The notes below the pieces were generated by a model. It made no database searches, was not told the origin of the DNA, and worked only from the letters and a program-made list of their open reading frames with translations. A stretch of 26,153 bases of DNA. It comes from Comamonadaceae bacterium UBA2334 (lineage in GTDB: Bacteria > Pseudomonadota > Gammaproteobacteria > Burkholderiales > Burkholderiaceae_C). A program made the translations under genes and the position numbers. Below, one piece after another: positions 1 through 9,017 of this stretch; positions within the stretch are counted from its first letter, which is position 1; each line of letters starts with the position of its first letter. The stretch covers positions 1 to 26,153 of the forward strand of contig DDUQ01000048.1 in NCBI GenBank assembly GCA_002344885.1, in the 5' to 3' direction.

Positions 1-3000
1 TTGGTGCTGGTGGTGGTGCTGGTGCAGGTGCAGGTGCTGGTGCCGGAGCCGGTGCTGGTGCCGGTGCAGGAGTACTTCCCGACATCACCCCCAGAGAATT
101 GGCAGTGATACGCTCGTTCAAACTCCAGGCATTGGTGGGTGCGCTGGTGGTCACATTGGCAAAAGAGCCCGCTCTGCTCCCAAATGTCAGGTAAGCAAAT
201 GTGTCACCTGCTGCGGGTACAAAAGTGCCAAACTGCCTGAACTCCAACGTACCGCCCAATGTGGCATTGCCACTTACGTCAATCACGTCATACCCGGTGC
301 CGGCAGTGGTGCCGCCCAGCTCGATTAGCGTGGTGCTGGCCGGGCCAAGAGTCAGGTCGCCATTGACTGTCATGCGCCCCGGCGAACTGCCGACAGAAAA
401 TGTGCCTCCAGTCACGTTCAGCGCACCGGTGAAGCTGCCGGCCCCGGCTCCCCAGGTCAACCCGGCTGGTGCCACCATGCTCTGGCCGCTGGCAACCGTC
501 ACGTTGCCACCCGTCACATTGACAGAACCGCCCGGGCTGGCCCCCTGGTTAAACGTGCTGGCACCGCCGGTCTGACTGAACCCGTTGGTGCCAAAACCAA
601 CGGACTGAAACGCCGCGCTGGCACCCGAAACCTGTAAATTGCCCCCGTTGACCGTCAACGGGCCTGAGAACGTCTGCGTACCGGCAGCCAGGCCGATGTT
701 GCTGCCGTCAAACGTTGTGGTGCCCCCATAGCTACCCGTTGTGGGTGACAGCGCAATGCCGCCCGCACCCGTGTGCCGAAATGTGCCACCCGTGCTGGAC
801 AGACTGGTGGGGGAAAGCGTCAACAAGCCGCCACCTGTGTTTTCCACAGTGCCGGTGTTGGCAAACGTGCCCGAACCACCCACACCGCCCGCATTTGCCC
901 CGCTGTAGCGAAAAGTGCCGCTGTTGCTCAGCGTGGTACCGCCAGCCAGCGACAAAGTTCCACCACTTTGGCTCAACGTCTGGCCAGCTGCGACGACAAC
1001 CGTCCCACCCCCGCCCAGCGTACCGCCGGCTGAGGTCAGGCCACCGCCAAGGGTCAGGGTCTGCCCGGCAGACACATTCAGTACGCTGCCAGCCGCCAAC
1101 GCCACCGGTTGGGTGTAGCTGCCGCCCTGGCCCAGCGTCAAGGCACCGCCGTCCACATTCAAGCCCGCCCCCGCCAACACCAGCGGACCTGAAAATGTCT
1201 GTGTGCCGTTCAAGCGGATGCCGGTGCCCGTCAGCGTGGTCGTACCGCTGTAGGTTGCCGATTGGGGCTGCAGCGAAATGCCACCCGCCCCTGTTTGGGT
1301 GTAACTGCCGCCCGTGCTGGTCAACGTACCCGGGTGGATGGTCATTTGGGCACCCCCGGTGTTTTCGATGGTGCCGCTGTTGGTGAACGTCCCGGCTCCA
1401 CCTACTGAACTGGCATTGGTACCTGTGTACCGAACGGTGCCTGAGTTGTTCAGGGTGCCTGTCAAATCGAGCGAGCCGCCAGACCAATTCAGCGTGCCCT
1501 GGTTGGTCACCGTGGTCCCGCTGCCCACTGTGAACGTGCCGGTACCGGTTTTGTTCAGATTCTGGCCCGCAGGCACCACCAGGTTGCCACCGCCACCCAC
1601 CGTGCCACCTGTCGTCGTGACGCCGCCGCCTGCTGTCACCGTCTGCCCTGGCGCGACGTTGATGGTGCCGTCGGTAAGCTGGATAGGCTGTGTGTAGGAC
1701 GCACCTTGGTTGAGGGTAATGTTGCCAGCCGTCACGTTCAACCCGGTTGTGGGGCCGATCAAATCCAGCGGCCCATTGAACGTCTGGCTGCCCCCCAAGG
1801 ACACCGAGTTGCCTTCCAATGTAGTGGTGCCACCATGGGCGCCCGACACCGCACTGACCACCAGGCTACCCGTGCCCGTTTCGCGGTATGTGGCACCGGT
1901 GCTGGTCAGTGTGTTGGGGTTGACCGTCATTTGCCCTGCACCGGTGTTTTCGATCACGCCCGTATTGGCAATGGAACCACTGCCACCCAGCGCTACGTCG
2001 GTGGTGCCGGTGTACCGAACCGTGCCACCACTGTTGTTGAACGTGCCTGCCACGGTGATGGGGCCGTCAGCCCAGGTCAACGTGCCCTGGTTGGTCACTG
2101 TAGTACCACTTCCTACGGCAATTGTGCCTGTGCCCGCTTTGTCGAAGTTCTGACCAACTGGCACTAAAAAAGTGCCACCACCGCCCATAGTTACACCGGT
2201 TCCTGAAACATTTAATCCGTCACTGAATGTAAGAGTTTGACCGGGATCTACATTCAATATGGGTTCACTGACACCAAACGAGGGGGTATTTATTTCAACA
2301 GGCCGAGAGAAGTTAGTGCCTTGTTTAAAGGTCACTGTTCCACCAGTTATGTTTAATCTTGAAGTTGGCCCCAACACCAGTGGCCCTGAAAACGTATGGT
2401 TGCCTCTTTGTAAACGAACCCCATTTCCATTCAATGTCGTAGTCCCGGCATAGTTAGAATTAGGTGATGCAATCTGAAAACGGTAGGAATCAACACCTGT
2501 ATTATTTATTGTTCCGTTCGTACTCGTGAAGTTTGTCGGCGAGATGTCCCATAGAGATGCTTCCACAAGACCAGAATTGTTGAATGACCCCAATCCCCCA
2601 ATCCCAGTCGTGTTCGTTGCTCCAGTCTGCCGAACAGTGCCACTGTTATTCAGGGTGGAAGAAGCAGCACTTAAATTAATTCCCTGGTTTGCCGTGCTCA
2701 ACGTACCTTGGATATCCACTGTCGTATCCGTACCCACGACCAAAGGAGAACTGGGACCATTCAACGCAAGGGTTTGCCCTGCCGGGATGACGAACCTTCC
2801 ACCGCCTGCAAGGGTACTCCCTTCATTCGCGGAGATACCTCCACTTGCAGTGAGAGTCTGACCAGTTGCCACATTCAATACAGGCGACGTGCCAGTGAGA
2901 GAAATGGGTTGTGTGTAATTGGCACCTTGATTCAAATTTACCGTGCCACCGTCAACGTTCAGTTGTGTGCCAGCGCCCGACAAAACCAACGGCCCATTGA

Positions 3001-6000
3001 ACGTCTGCGTACCCCCCAGATTGATGCTGTTTCCGTTCAGCGTGGTGGTACCTGAGTGTGTTCCGCTGGCCGCGCTGATGATCAGACTACCCGTGCTGGT
3101 TTCTGCGTAAGAACCGTTGTTGCCATTTAACGTGGCAGGATTAACAGTCAACTGCCCCGTAGAGATATTTTGAACTACACCATTGTTGTTAAAGGTTCCT
3201 GTACCGCCCAACGAAAGGCTAAAGAGACCGTTATAAGTCACAGTGCCACTGTTGTTCAGCGTCCCAACCAGATTGATACTTCCGTCATACCAAGTAACAG
3301 TTCCTTGGTTATTTAACACTGTGTCAGCACCCAATGTAAGTGCTCCTGGTGCCGTCAAATTCAGCAAAGTCTGGCCAGGCGGGATCACAAATGTTCCCCC
3401 TCCGCCCAAGGTGCCACCGGTCATCGTTACGCCACCGCCGGCTGACACGGTCTGACCGCTAGCGACGTTCAGTGACCCGTTGTCCACGGTGATGCCTTGC
3501 GAGTAGCTGGCCCCTTGGCTCAGGTTGGCCGTGCCATTGACCACATTTAGTTTCGTGCCCGCACCTGACAGCGCCAACGGACCGTTGAATGTCTGTGTGC
3601 CCCCCAGATTGATGCTGTTTCCGCTGAGCGTGGTGGTACCTGAGTGCGTTCCGCTGGCAGCGCTGATGTTCAGACTGCCCGTGCTGGTTTCTGTGTAGGT
3701 GGCGTTGTTGCTGACAAGCTGAGAGGGATTTACTGTCAGTACACCAGTGCCACTGTTTTGCACCGTGCCGCTGTTCTCAAACGCGCCTGTGCCCCCACCC
3801 ACGGTCAAGTTGGTCGTGCCAGACAGCGTCATGCTTTGTCCGGCAGGCAACCGCAACGTGCCACCGCCTCCTATCGACCCACCTGTTGTCGAGATGCCTC
3901 CGCTGGCTGTCACCACCTGACCTTGCACCACATTGAGCGCACCCAAGTTCAGGTTGATCGGTTGGGTGTACTCAGCCCCCTGACTCAGGTTGACCGTACC
4001 GCCTGCCACATTGAGCGCTGTGCTCGCCCCTGACAAAACGAGCGGGCCAGTGAAGTTCTGCGTACCACTGGTGGTTGTGATTCCTGCCCCGGAAAATGTA
4101 GTTGTCCCCGAGTAATTGCCCGTCGCAGGCCGAAGATCGATCGTACCTGTCCCGCTGCGGATCACGTTCAGATTTGTAGCGTTAAGCGCCGGACCATTGT
4201 TGACTGCCAAAATGCCGGCACCCGCATTTTCCAACGTACCACTCAGATTAAACGTCCCGCTGGGCGAACTGAGGGTTCTGTTGGCCGAGCCACTGGCCCT
4301 CACGGTGCCTGTACTGTTAAATGTGGAGCTGTTTGCACCAGGTGCCAAGTTGATGGTGCTATTGGCGCTGTCAATCCAGTTAATGGTGCCAGCATTTGTC
4401 AAGGTTGTACCTTCGATGAGATTGACTGAGCTATCAAGCGTCAATGTTTGTCCACTGGGAATGACAAAAGTGCCGCCTCCACCTAAGTCTTTTCCTGAAG
4501 CCCCTGCAATACTCATCCCACCTGACGCAGTTAGCGTTTGACCTGCCGCTACTTTCAATTGGGAGCCAACCGAGCTACCAGAAATAATAATGGGCTGCAC
4601 GTAATTTGAGCCTTGGTTGAGCGTGAGCCCAGCGGAATTTATTTTAAGAGAAGTTCCCACACCCACCAGTGAAAGCAACCCTGAAAATACATGCGTACCA
4701 TTCGTATACTGAATTGAGCCACCTTCCAAAGTAGTCACACCAGCATAGGATCCCGAATTACCCAAAAACGTGATACCACCCGCACCAACATGCCTAAATA
4801 TCGCATTATCACCTGTGATATTCGAATCAATATTCAACAGACTACTACTAGAATTTTCAACCACCCCAGAATTTTTTAAAACTCCGGAACCAATTCCAAT
4901 AGCAAAAACACCTGAACCAATGTAACGCAGAGTTCCATAGTTATCCAAACTAACGGACGACCCATTCAGCACCAAATTTCCGTCAGCAAACTCAAGTATA
5001 CCTAGATTGGTAAGTGTCGTTGCATCACTATTTCCTATCGCTAATGCATTACTAGCAGGTAGTGACCCAACAAAGCTTGAAGTTTGACCGGCAGGAAAAA
5101 CGTAGGCCCCACCGCCCGTAAGGCTTGCACCATTTGTCGCAGTAACGCCTCCCGCAAAGGTAACTCTTGTTCCAGGAAAGGCCCATAAACGCGAATTATT
5201 CAAAACAACAGGCTGTGAGATATCGATATTTGAACGAAATAATAAAGTATTCCCGGAACTGACGTTGATCTGCATATCAGTCGCAGCGGCATCCAATTGT
5301 GCATTAGGCCCATTCACCAATAGATTTTTTCCAACGCCATTCAGGGCGGACACCTTTATCAACCCAAAGTTTGTCAAATCCAAATCAGTGGTGGTATTTA
5401 GAGTACCACCATTTGTTTCCACCCTTGCATTCACCTGACTTCTGGCGACAGGTGATCCACCCGTAGCTGCATTCAAGTTGACATTTAATGCACCACCACC
5501 AGTTGACGCAGTGATGTTCTGGTCAATGTTGATATTGTTGTGCGCATTCAAAGTCAGGCTGGGCGTGGGTCCGGCCAAGGGTGTGGTCACGCTGATGGGG
5601 CTGGCCACGGTGATGTCCCCGGCCTGCGTCCCCCCCGCGCTGGTGGCAATGGTCACGCTGGTGCCTGCGTTCAGCGCTGTGGTGATGGTGCCGGTGGTGA
5701 CGATGGCACTGTCTGCTGTGGTGCTGATTGTCGCAGGGGGTGGGCCGCCGGTCGTGTTGGTGTCAGGCCCGGTGGCCTGGATGGAGATGTTGTGCGGGTC
5801 AATCAGCCAGGTGCCGGGTTTACCCTGTTTGCTGCCCGCATCGGGCGGTTGGGTGATGTCAAGCTGACCGTGTGTGGAGGTCTCAATAAAACCGCCATCT
5901 CCACGTTCGCCCCGCGCGCTGATGCGGCCATGCACGTTCGTGGCCTGGTCAGACCACAGCACCACATTGCCGCCCTGTGTGCCACCGCTGGCAGTCAGCT

Positions 6001-6931
6001 CGCCCGTGCGCTGCACGGTCACGGTGCCGGCTTTGACATCGATGCTGCCACCGGCGCCGGTGGGGTTGCTGGCATCCACTATGCCCGCCACGTTGACCGC
6101 ACCGGTGGCACGCAGCACCACGCGGCCTTGCGCATCGGTGCCTACGCTGTTGGCGTGCAGCATGCCCTGTTGGTTGACCACGCCGCCGTACATGTCCACC
6201 TGGCGCGCACTGATGTTGCCACCGGCTGTGTTGCCAGCTTCGCCCTCAGGGGTATTGACCCGAAAACCCAGGTTGGGCAAAGCGGTGTCGGTCACGTCCA
6301 CACTGGTGGATGCCGCCAAACCCACGCTGCCACCGGGTGCCTGAATGCTGCCGCTGTTGCTGACGTTGGGTGCAGCCAGCAGCACGTGCCCGCCGAACGG
6401 CGTGCGAATGCTGCCCAGGTTGACCACGCTGCCTGTGCTGGTGCCCTCCTGCCGCAGTTGGGCCGTACCGGTGCGCAAATACTCGGGCAGGTTGAGGCCC
6501 AGCGAGCTGGCCACCAACCCGCTGACGTCGACCCGTGCGCTTTGACCGAACAGCACGCCGTTGGGGTTGAGCAACCACACCCGGCCGTTGCTGCTGAGGT
6601 TGCCCAGAATGGTGCTGGGGTCTTGCCCGGTCACACGGTTGAGCACCTGGCTGTTGGCGTGTTGTTGCTGGAAGTGCACCCCATGCCCGCTGCCGATGGA
6701 AAACTGCCGCCAGTCCAACACGGTGTTGGGGGTATTGGCAATGGTCAGTTGGTTGCCGTTTTGGCTGGCGGTGGCATTGCCCGTGACCACGCGCATGCCG
6801 GTTGGCAAAGGGGGTGGTGGCGGTGCGGCTGGGAGTGTCTGTGCAGACGATGGGCGGCTTGATGCCGCCAGCATGGCCACGGCAGCGGCAATTTGTTTCA
6901 GAGGCAGGGGTTTGCGTGGGTTCATGGCCAT
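1..6931 (-). CDS. TpsA: giant filamentous-haemagglutinin-like secreted exoprotein (3' end outside window)
   Basis: Seen: the minus frame from ATG 6931 (or ATG 6925, two codons on) is open to the left edge. I read the plus-strand complement for stops over most of the span and found none, giving at least 2310 codons. Residues 1-30 form a signal peptide ending SSA-QT. A haemagglutination/TPS secretion domain follows (about 42-290), with NRVTG and NPNGVLFG (about 121-129), then GTWLIDPHNISI near residue 373. From about residue 600 there are tandem Gly/Thr/Asn-rich units carrying GGGTF..PAGQTL, LNNSGTVRYTG and GTQTFNGPLVLSGAG. A Pro-Ala tail is reached at the edge. Known: TPS exoproteins cross the outer membrane through their TpsB partner and fold into beta-helices, acting as adhesins, biofilm factors or toxins. 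The start lies 4 bases after the tpsB stop, suggesting translational coupling. Inference: adhesin or biofilm role. A toxin C-terminus cannot be excluded because the end is not in the window. Confidence 0.9.
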   Translation of the reverse strand, partial: MAMNPRKPLPLKQIAAAVAMLAASSRPSSAQTLPAAPPPPPLPTGMRVVTGNATASQNGNQLTIANTPNTVLDWRQFSIGSGHGVHFQQQHANSQVLNRVTGQDPSTILGNLSSNGRVWLLNPNGVLFGQSARVDVSGLVASSLGLNLPEYLRTGTAQLRQEGTSTGSVVNLGSIRTPFGGHVLLAAPNVSNSGSIQAPGGSVGLAASTSVDVTDTALPNLGFRVNTPEGEAGNTAGGNISARQVDMYGGVVNQQGMLHANSVGTDAQGRVVLRATGAVNVAGIVDASNPTGAGGSIDVKAGTVTVQRTGELTASGGTQGGNVVLWSDQATNVHGRISARGERGDGGFIETSTHGQLDITQPPDAGSKQGKPGTWLIDPHNISIQATGPDTNTTGGPPPATISTTADSAIVTTGTITTALNAGTSVTIATSAGGTQAGDITVASPISVTTPLAGPTPSLTLNAHNNINIDQNITASTGGGALNVNLNAATGGSPVARSQVNARVETNGGTLNTTTDLDLTNFGLIKVSALNGVGKNLLVNGPNAQLDAAATDMQINVSSGNTLLFRSNIDISQPVVLNNSRLWAFPGTRVTFAGGVTATNGASLTGGGAYVFPAGQTSSFVGSLPASNALAIGNSDATTLTNLGILEFADGNLVLNGSSVSLDNYGTLRYIGSGVFAIGIGSGVLKNSGVVENSSSSLLNIDSNITGDNAIFRHVGAGGITFLGNSGSYAGVTTLEGGSIQYTNGTHVFSGLLSLVGVGTSLKINSAGLTLNQGSNYVQPIIISGSSVGSQLKVAAGQTLTASGGMSIAGASGKDLGGGGTFVIPSGQTLTLDSSVNLIEGTTLTNAGTINWIDSANSTINLAPGANSSTFNSTGTVRASGSANRTLSSPSGTFNLSGTLENAGAGILAVNNGPALNATNLNVIRSGTGTIDLRPATGNYSGTTTFSGAGITTTSGTQNFTGPLVLSGASTALNVAGGTVNLSQGAEYTQPINLNLGALNVVQGQVVTASGGISTTGGSIGGGGTLRLPAGQSMTLSGTTNLTVGGGTGAFENSGTVQNSGTGVLTVNPSQLVSNNATYTETSTGSLNISAASGTHSGTTTLSGNSINLGGTQTFNGPLALSGAGTKLNVVNGTANLSQGASYSQGITVDNGSLNVASGQTVSAGGGVTMTGGTLGGGGTFVIPPGQTLLNLTAPGALTLGADTVLNNQGTVTWYDGSINLVGTLNNSGTVTYNGLFSLSLGGTGTFNNNGVVQNISTGQLTVNPATLNGNNGSYAETSTGSLIISAASGTHSGTTTLNGNSINLGGTQTFNGPLVLSGAGTQLNVDGGTVNLNQGANYTQPISLTGTSPVLNVATGQTLTASGGISANEGSTLAGGGRFVIPAGQTLALNGPSSPLVVGTDTTVDIQGTLSTANQGINLSAASSTLNNSGTVRQTGATNTTGIGGLGSFNNSGLVEASLWDISPTNFTSTNGTINNTGVDSYRFQIASPNSNYAGTTTLNGNGVRLQRGNHTFSGPLVLGPTSRLNITGGTVTFKQGTNFSRPVEINTPSFGVSEPILNVDPGQTLTFSDGLNVSGTGVTMGGGGTFLVPVGQNFDKAGTGTIAVGSGTTVTNQGTLTWADGPITVAGTFNNSGGTVRYTGTTDVALGGSGSIANTGVIENTGAGQMTVNPNTLTSTGATYRETGTGSLVVSAVSGAHGGTTTLEGNSVSLGGSQTFNGPLDLIGPTTGLNVTAGNITLNQGASYTQPIQLTDGTINVAPGQTVTAGGGVTTTGGTVGGGGNLVVPAGQNLNKTGTGTFTVGSGTTVTNQGTLNWSGGSLDLTGTLNNSGTVRYTGTNASSVGGAGTFTNSGTIENTGGAQMTIHPGTLTSTGGSYTQTGAGGISLQPQSATYSGTTTLTGTGIRLNGTQTFSGPLVLAGAGLNVDGGALTLGQGGSYTQPVALAAGSVLNVSAGQTLTLGGGLTSAGGTLGGGGTVVVAAGQTLSQSGGTLSLAGGTTLSNSGTFRYSGANAGGVGGSGTFANTGTVENTGGGLLTLSPTSLSSTGGTFRHTGAGGIALSPTTGSYGGTTTFDGSNIGLAAGTQTFSGPLTVNGGNLQVSGASAAFQSVGFGTNGFSQTGGASTFNQGASPGGSVNVTGGNVTVASGQSMVAPAGLTWGAGAGSFTGALNVTGGTFSVGSSPGRMTVNGDLTLGPASTTLIELGGTTAGTGYDVIDVSGNATLGGTLEFRQFGTFVPAAGDTFAYLTFGSRAGSFANVTTSAPTNAWSLNERITANSLGVMSGSTPAPAPAPAPAPAPAPAPAPPPAP
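2..74 (-). repeat. Pro-Ala dipeptide tract of TpsA (ggtgct/ggtgcc-type DNA repeat)
   Basis: Read on the minus strand this encodes an alternating Pro-Ala run of about 23 residues that continues past the window edge. It directly follows the last recognisable beta-strand segment (SPGRMTVNGDLTLG and LGGTLEFRQFG, about 170-420). Pro-Ala tracts usually act as stiff extended spacers. At DNA level it is a hexamer-type low-complexity repeat, so its length could vary between strains without loss of frame. Confidence 0.85.
2986..3122 (-). repeat. Direct repeat copy A within tpsA
   Basis: This stretch aligns without gaps to 3574-3710 at an offset of 588 bp. I count about 16 differences in 137 positions (about 88% identity), clearly closer than other unit pairs. 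Both copies encode the GSL.ISAASGTHSGTTTL and GTQTFNGPL segment of the repeat unit. This points to recent duplication or gene conversion between neighbouring units. Confidence 0.8.
3574..3710 (-). repeat. Direct repeat copy B within tpsA
   Basis: Partner of 2986-3122. The longest uninterrupted identity, 23 bases at about 3600-3622, runs through ccagattgatgctgtttcc. Most differences in the first 120 positions look like single substitutions, as expected for duplicated coding repeats kept in frame. Confidence 0.8.
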
Positions 6932-6935
6932 GGCT

Positions 6936-9017
6936 TCAGAACATCAGGCTGTAGGAAACGTGCAGACGGGCGTCGCCGTTGGGGGTGGTGGGCCCAGCCT
7001 TGAGCGCACGGGCCAGATCGGTGCGCAGCAGCCAACGCCGGTTGCCAGCCCACTGCAGCCCCACACCCAGGCCGGCCAGGCTGCAACTGCTGCTGCCGGG
7101 CATGCAGAAGGTGCCCAGCCGGTTGCTGACTTGCCCGGCGTCAAGGAAAACACTGCCATGCAGACTGTGCCCAGACGGCAGCCCCCAATCGGGGAACCAC
7201 TGCTGCCACAGCCCGGCGGCTTGCACACCGGGCTTGTCATCCGGCTTTGCCTGACCGAAAGTGCTGGTCAGGTTGGTGGTCCATTCCAGCGAAGCGGCCA
7301 GGCCCTGGTCGCCAACCAGCTCACGCTCGAGGTAGCCCCGCACAGTGGCTGCGCCACCGATGCCAAACTGCTCGGCAGACACCAAAGCATGCGGCGTTTG
7401 CTGGGCTGAGGCACGCACACCAATGGAACTTTGCTCTGAAATCGAGTGCGAGCTCTGCCAGTTGCCGCGCAACACCCAGTAGCGTGCGGCGGCACCGGGC
7501 CGTGAGGCTTCGAAAGCGGCGTCGTTGCCGTTGCGTCCGCCTGGCCAAATGTTGCCCGACAGGTGCACACCCGCGTTGAACAACCCTGGGTTGTTCGCGA
7601 TGTAGCTGAACGCGACCGGCCGCACGCCCACACTGGCCCCAGCGGTGCCACAGCCGTCCGAGCCCAGGTTGCCGATGGTGCAGGTGTTGTTGTAGTGCCG
7701 CAAGTCCATACCGGCTGCAAACTGGTGACGCGTTTCGCCCGAACGCGGCACGTTCCACTGATAGCGTGCACCGAATGATGTGCCTTGACCCGCAAAGTTC
7801 AAGTCTCCCGCGGCAGTGGGGGTGGCGCGGTTGCGGGCATTGGAATAGGAACCCGTGAACTCGACCGACGCTGGGTGACCGTACAACGGCACGCGGTAGC
7901 TGCCGCTGACCACCAAGTTGTCAGCCGGGCGGGCAACCGCAGTTTCCAACCGCAGTTTGGCCACGTGATCCTTATCCGCAACGTTGGCGTGCTGGTAACT
8001 CAGCGCGGCGCGCACCGAGCCTTGCGACGACCGGCCGGTGTTGTCTGCACTCACGGTCCATTGCTGGGGGTGCTGCTCGGTTGCAGACACCAGGGCATCG
8101 ACCTGACCGGTCTGCATGCCCGGTTGGAACACGATCCGGATGTTTTTGGCCGGGTTTTCGTTGGCAAGCTGGGCTTCGGTGTCAACCCTGACAAGGTTGG
8201 GCGTGGTGCCTGGTTTCAGGCTGGGCACGCTGGCCAGTATGTTGTCGCGGCTGAAGTGGTTTTGACCACTGACCAAGACCTGACCCAGCTTGCCTTCCGT
8301 CACGTCGATGTGAACGGTACCGTCTTCAATGGTCTGTTCCGGCAAACGGACCACCACGGCTGCATAGCCTTTTGACTGGTAAAGCGACTTGACAGCCTCG
8401 ACAGCAGCATTCACCCCGTCCAAAGTTTTTGATCCGCGATGGCTTGCCAGCGTGCTTTGGATGAGACCATCGGGCAAAAGCGAGTTGCCTGTGACCTTGA
8501 ATTGCCGAACTTGAAATGCGACTGCCTCTGTGGTTTGACCGGCGACCGGCGTTGCGGTGACTGGAGCCGGGGATGGCTGAACGGATGACGACGCGGCTGA
8601 GGTTGAAGCTCCTGCAGACGGCGGTGTGCTGGGTTTGGCAACAGTTGCAGAGGCTTGTTTTGCTGGGGAGGCAGCGCGGGCAGGAGCCGGGGCAAGAGCG
8701 GGCGCAGCCGCTTCCGCCCGCTGCACACTTGTCGGCGGCGTGACGGTCGAAGGCGAAGGTGCCGTGACCGTCACAACCGGCGTCGAAGCGAGCGTGGACG
8801 TGGCGGGCGGTTGCGGTGCCGGCGCTGGGGCAGTGGGATAGAGGTCGCGCTTGCCTCCACCATTCAGCCGCAACCAAGCTTCGATGGGATCAATTTTTTG
8901 CGCATAGGCCGCCGGGCAAAAAAACACCAACAGAAATGTTCTTGCCACAAAACGGTCACATGAACGCCAATTGCCTGCGATATGCACGGTAACTCCCTGA
9001 ATTTTCCAACTTCCCAT
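6936..9017 (-). CDS. TpsB: ShlB/FhaC-family outer-membrane transporter for TpsA
   Basis: This Omp85-superfamily pore secretes the TpsA exoprotein encoded directly downstream. Numbering is from ATG 9017 (693 residues). The signal peptide ends near AYA-QK (39-40). Residues 61-163 are an unusually long Pro/Ala/Ser/Thr linker. POTRA1 spans about 167-241 (QVRQFKVTGNSLLP) and POTRA2 about 243-318, with the family motif RVDTEAQLANENPAKN (278-292). A 16-strand-type barrel fills 320-693, with VRGY at 559-562, FLDAG at 624-628 and a C-terminal Phe. Two Cys pairs (C446/C456 and C638/C645) may form loop disulfides. Start: GTG at 8987 is a serious alternative, with GGGAG just upstream and a compact 30-residue signal peptide; ATG 9017 has a weaker ribosome site. 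Gene order B then A, with a 4-base gap, supports one transcript. Confidence 0.93.
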   Translation of the reverse strand: MGSWKIQGVTVHIAGNWRSCDRFVARTFLLVFFCPAAYAQKIDPIEAWLRLNGGGKRDLYPTAPAPAPQPPATSTLASTPVVTVTAPSPSTVTPPTSVQRAEAAAPALAPAPARAASPAKQASATVAKPSTPPSAGASTSAASSSVQPSPAPVTATPVAGQTTEAVAFQVRQFKVTGNSLLPDGLIQSTLASHRGSKTLDGVNAAVEAVKSLYQSKGYAAVVVRLPEQTIEDGTVHIDVTEGKLGQVLVSGQNHFSRDNILASVPSLKPGTTPNLVRVDTEAQLANENPAKNIRIVFQPGMQTGQVDALVSATEQHPQQWTVSADNTGRSSQGSVRAALSYQHANVADKDHVAKLRLETAVARPADNLVVSGSYRVPLYGHPASVEFTGSYSNARNRATPTAAGDLNFAGQGTSFGARYQWNVPRSGETRHQFAAGMDLRHYNNTCTIGNLGSDGCGTAGASVGVRPVAFSYIANNPGLFNAGVHLSGNIWPGGRNGNDAAFEASRPGAAARYWVLRGNWQSSHSISEQSSIGVRASAQQTPHALVSAEQFGIGGAATVRGYLERELVGDQGLAASLEWTTNLTSTFGQAKPDDKPGVQAAGLWQQWFPDWGLPSGHSLHGSVFLDAGQVSNRLGTFCMPGSSSCSLAGLGVGLQWAGNRRWLLRTDLARALKAGPTTPNGDARLHVSYSLMF

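Larger units (their letters stand above)
985..5130 (-). repeat. Tandem ~600-bp protein-coding repeats inside tpsA
   Basis: The motif GGG-x(4)-P-x-GQ recurs eight times in the encoded protein, at about 5090, 4450, 3840, 3375, 2780, 2160, 1560 and 985. Spacing is mostly 575-640 bp (about 190-210 residues). One unit, between about 3840 and 3375, is only about 460 bp and lacks the NQGTL..NNSGTV block. Each unit carries the same order of sub-motifs: VASGQTLTASGG, GGGTFVIPAGQTL, LNNSGTVRYTG, VENTGAGQLTVNP, GSLNISAASGTHSGTTTL, GTQTFNGPLVLSGAG and LNQGANYTQPI. This suggests stacked beta-helix modules. Boundaries are approximate because they were read by eye. Confidence 0.8.

Noticed and set aside
732..1487. 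251-codon minus-strand frame overlapping tpsA in another register
   Set aside because: It is a frame-shifted shadow of the repeats, rich in Trp/His/Arg, while the tpsA frame continues through it without a stop.
985..5130. CRISPR-like regular repeats
   Set aside because: The period of about 600 bp, the in-frame coding and the imperfect repeat identity fit protein modules, not 25-40-bp repeats with unique spacers.
5803..5985. Short open frames between larger features of tpsA as separate genes
   Set aside because: No ribosome site or motif, and they sit wholly inside the tpsA coding frame.
5540..6862. Long open frame on the plus strand inside tpsA
   Set aside because: It lies in codon register opposite the TPS signal and secretion domain, which have clear family motifs. 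Its translation is His/Ala/Gly-rich with no recognisable domain, as expected for the complement of GC-rich coding DNA.
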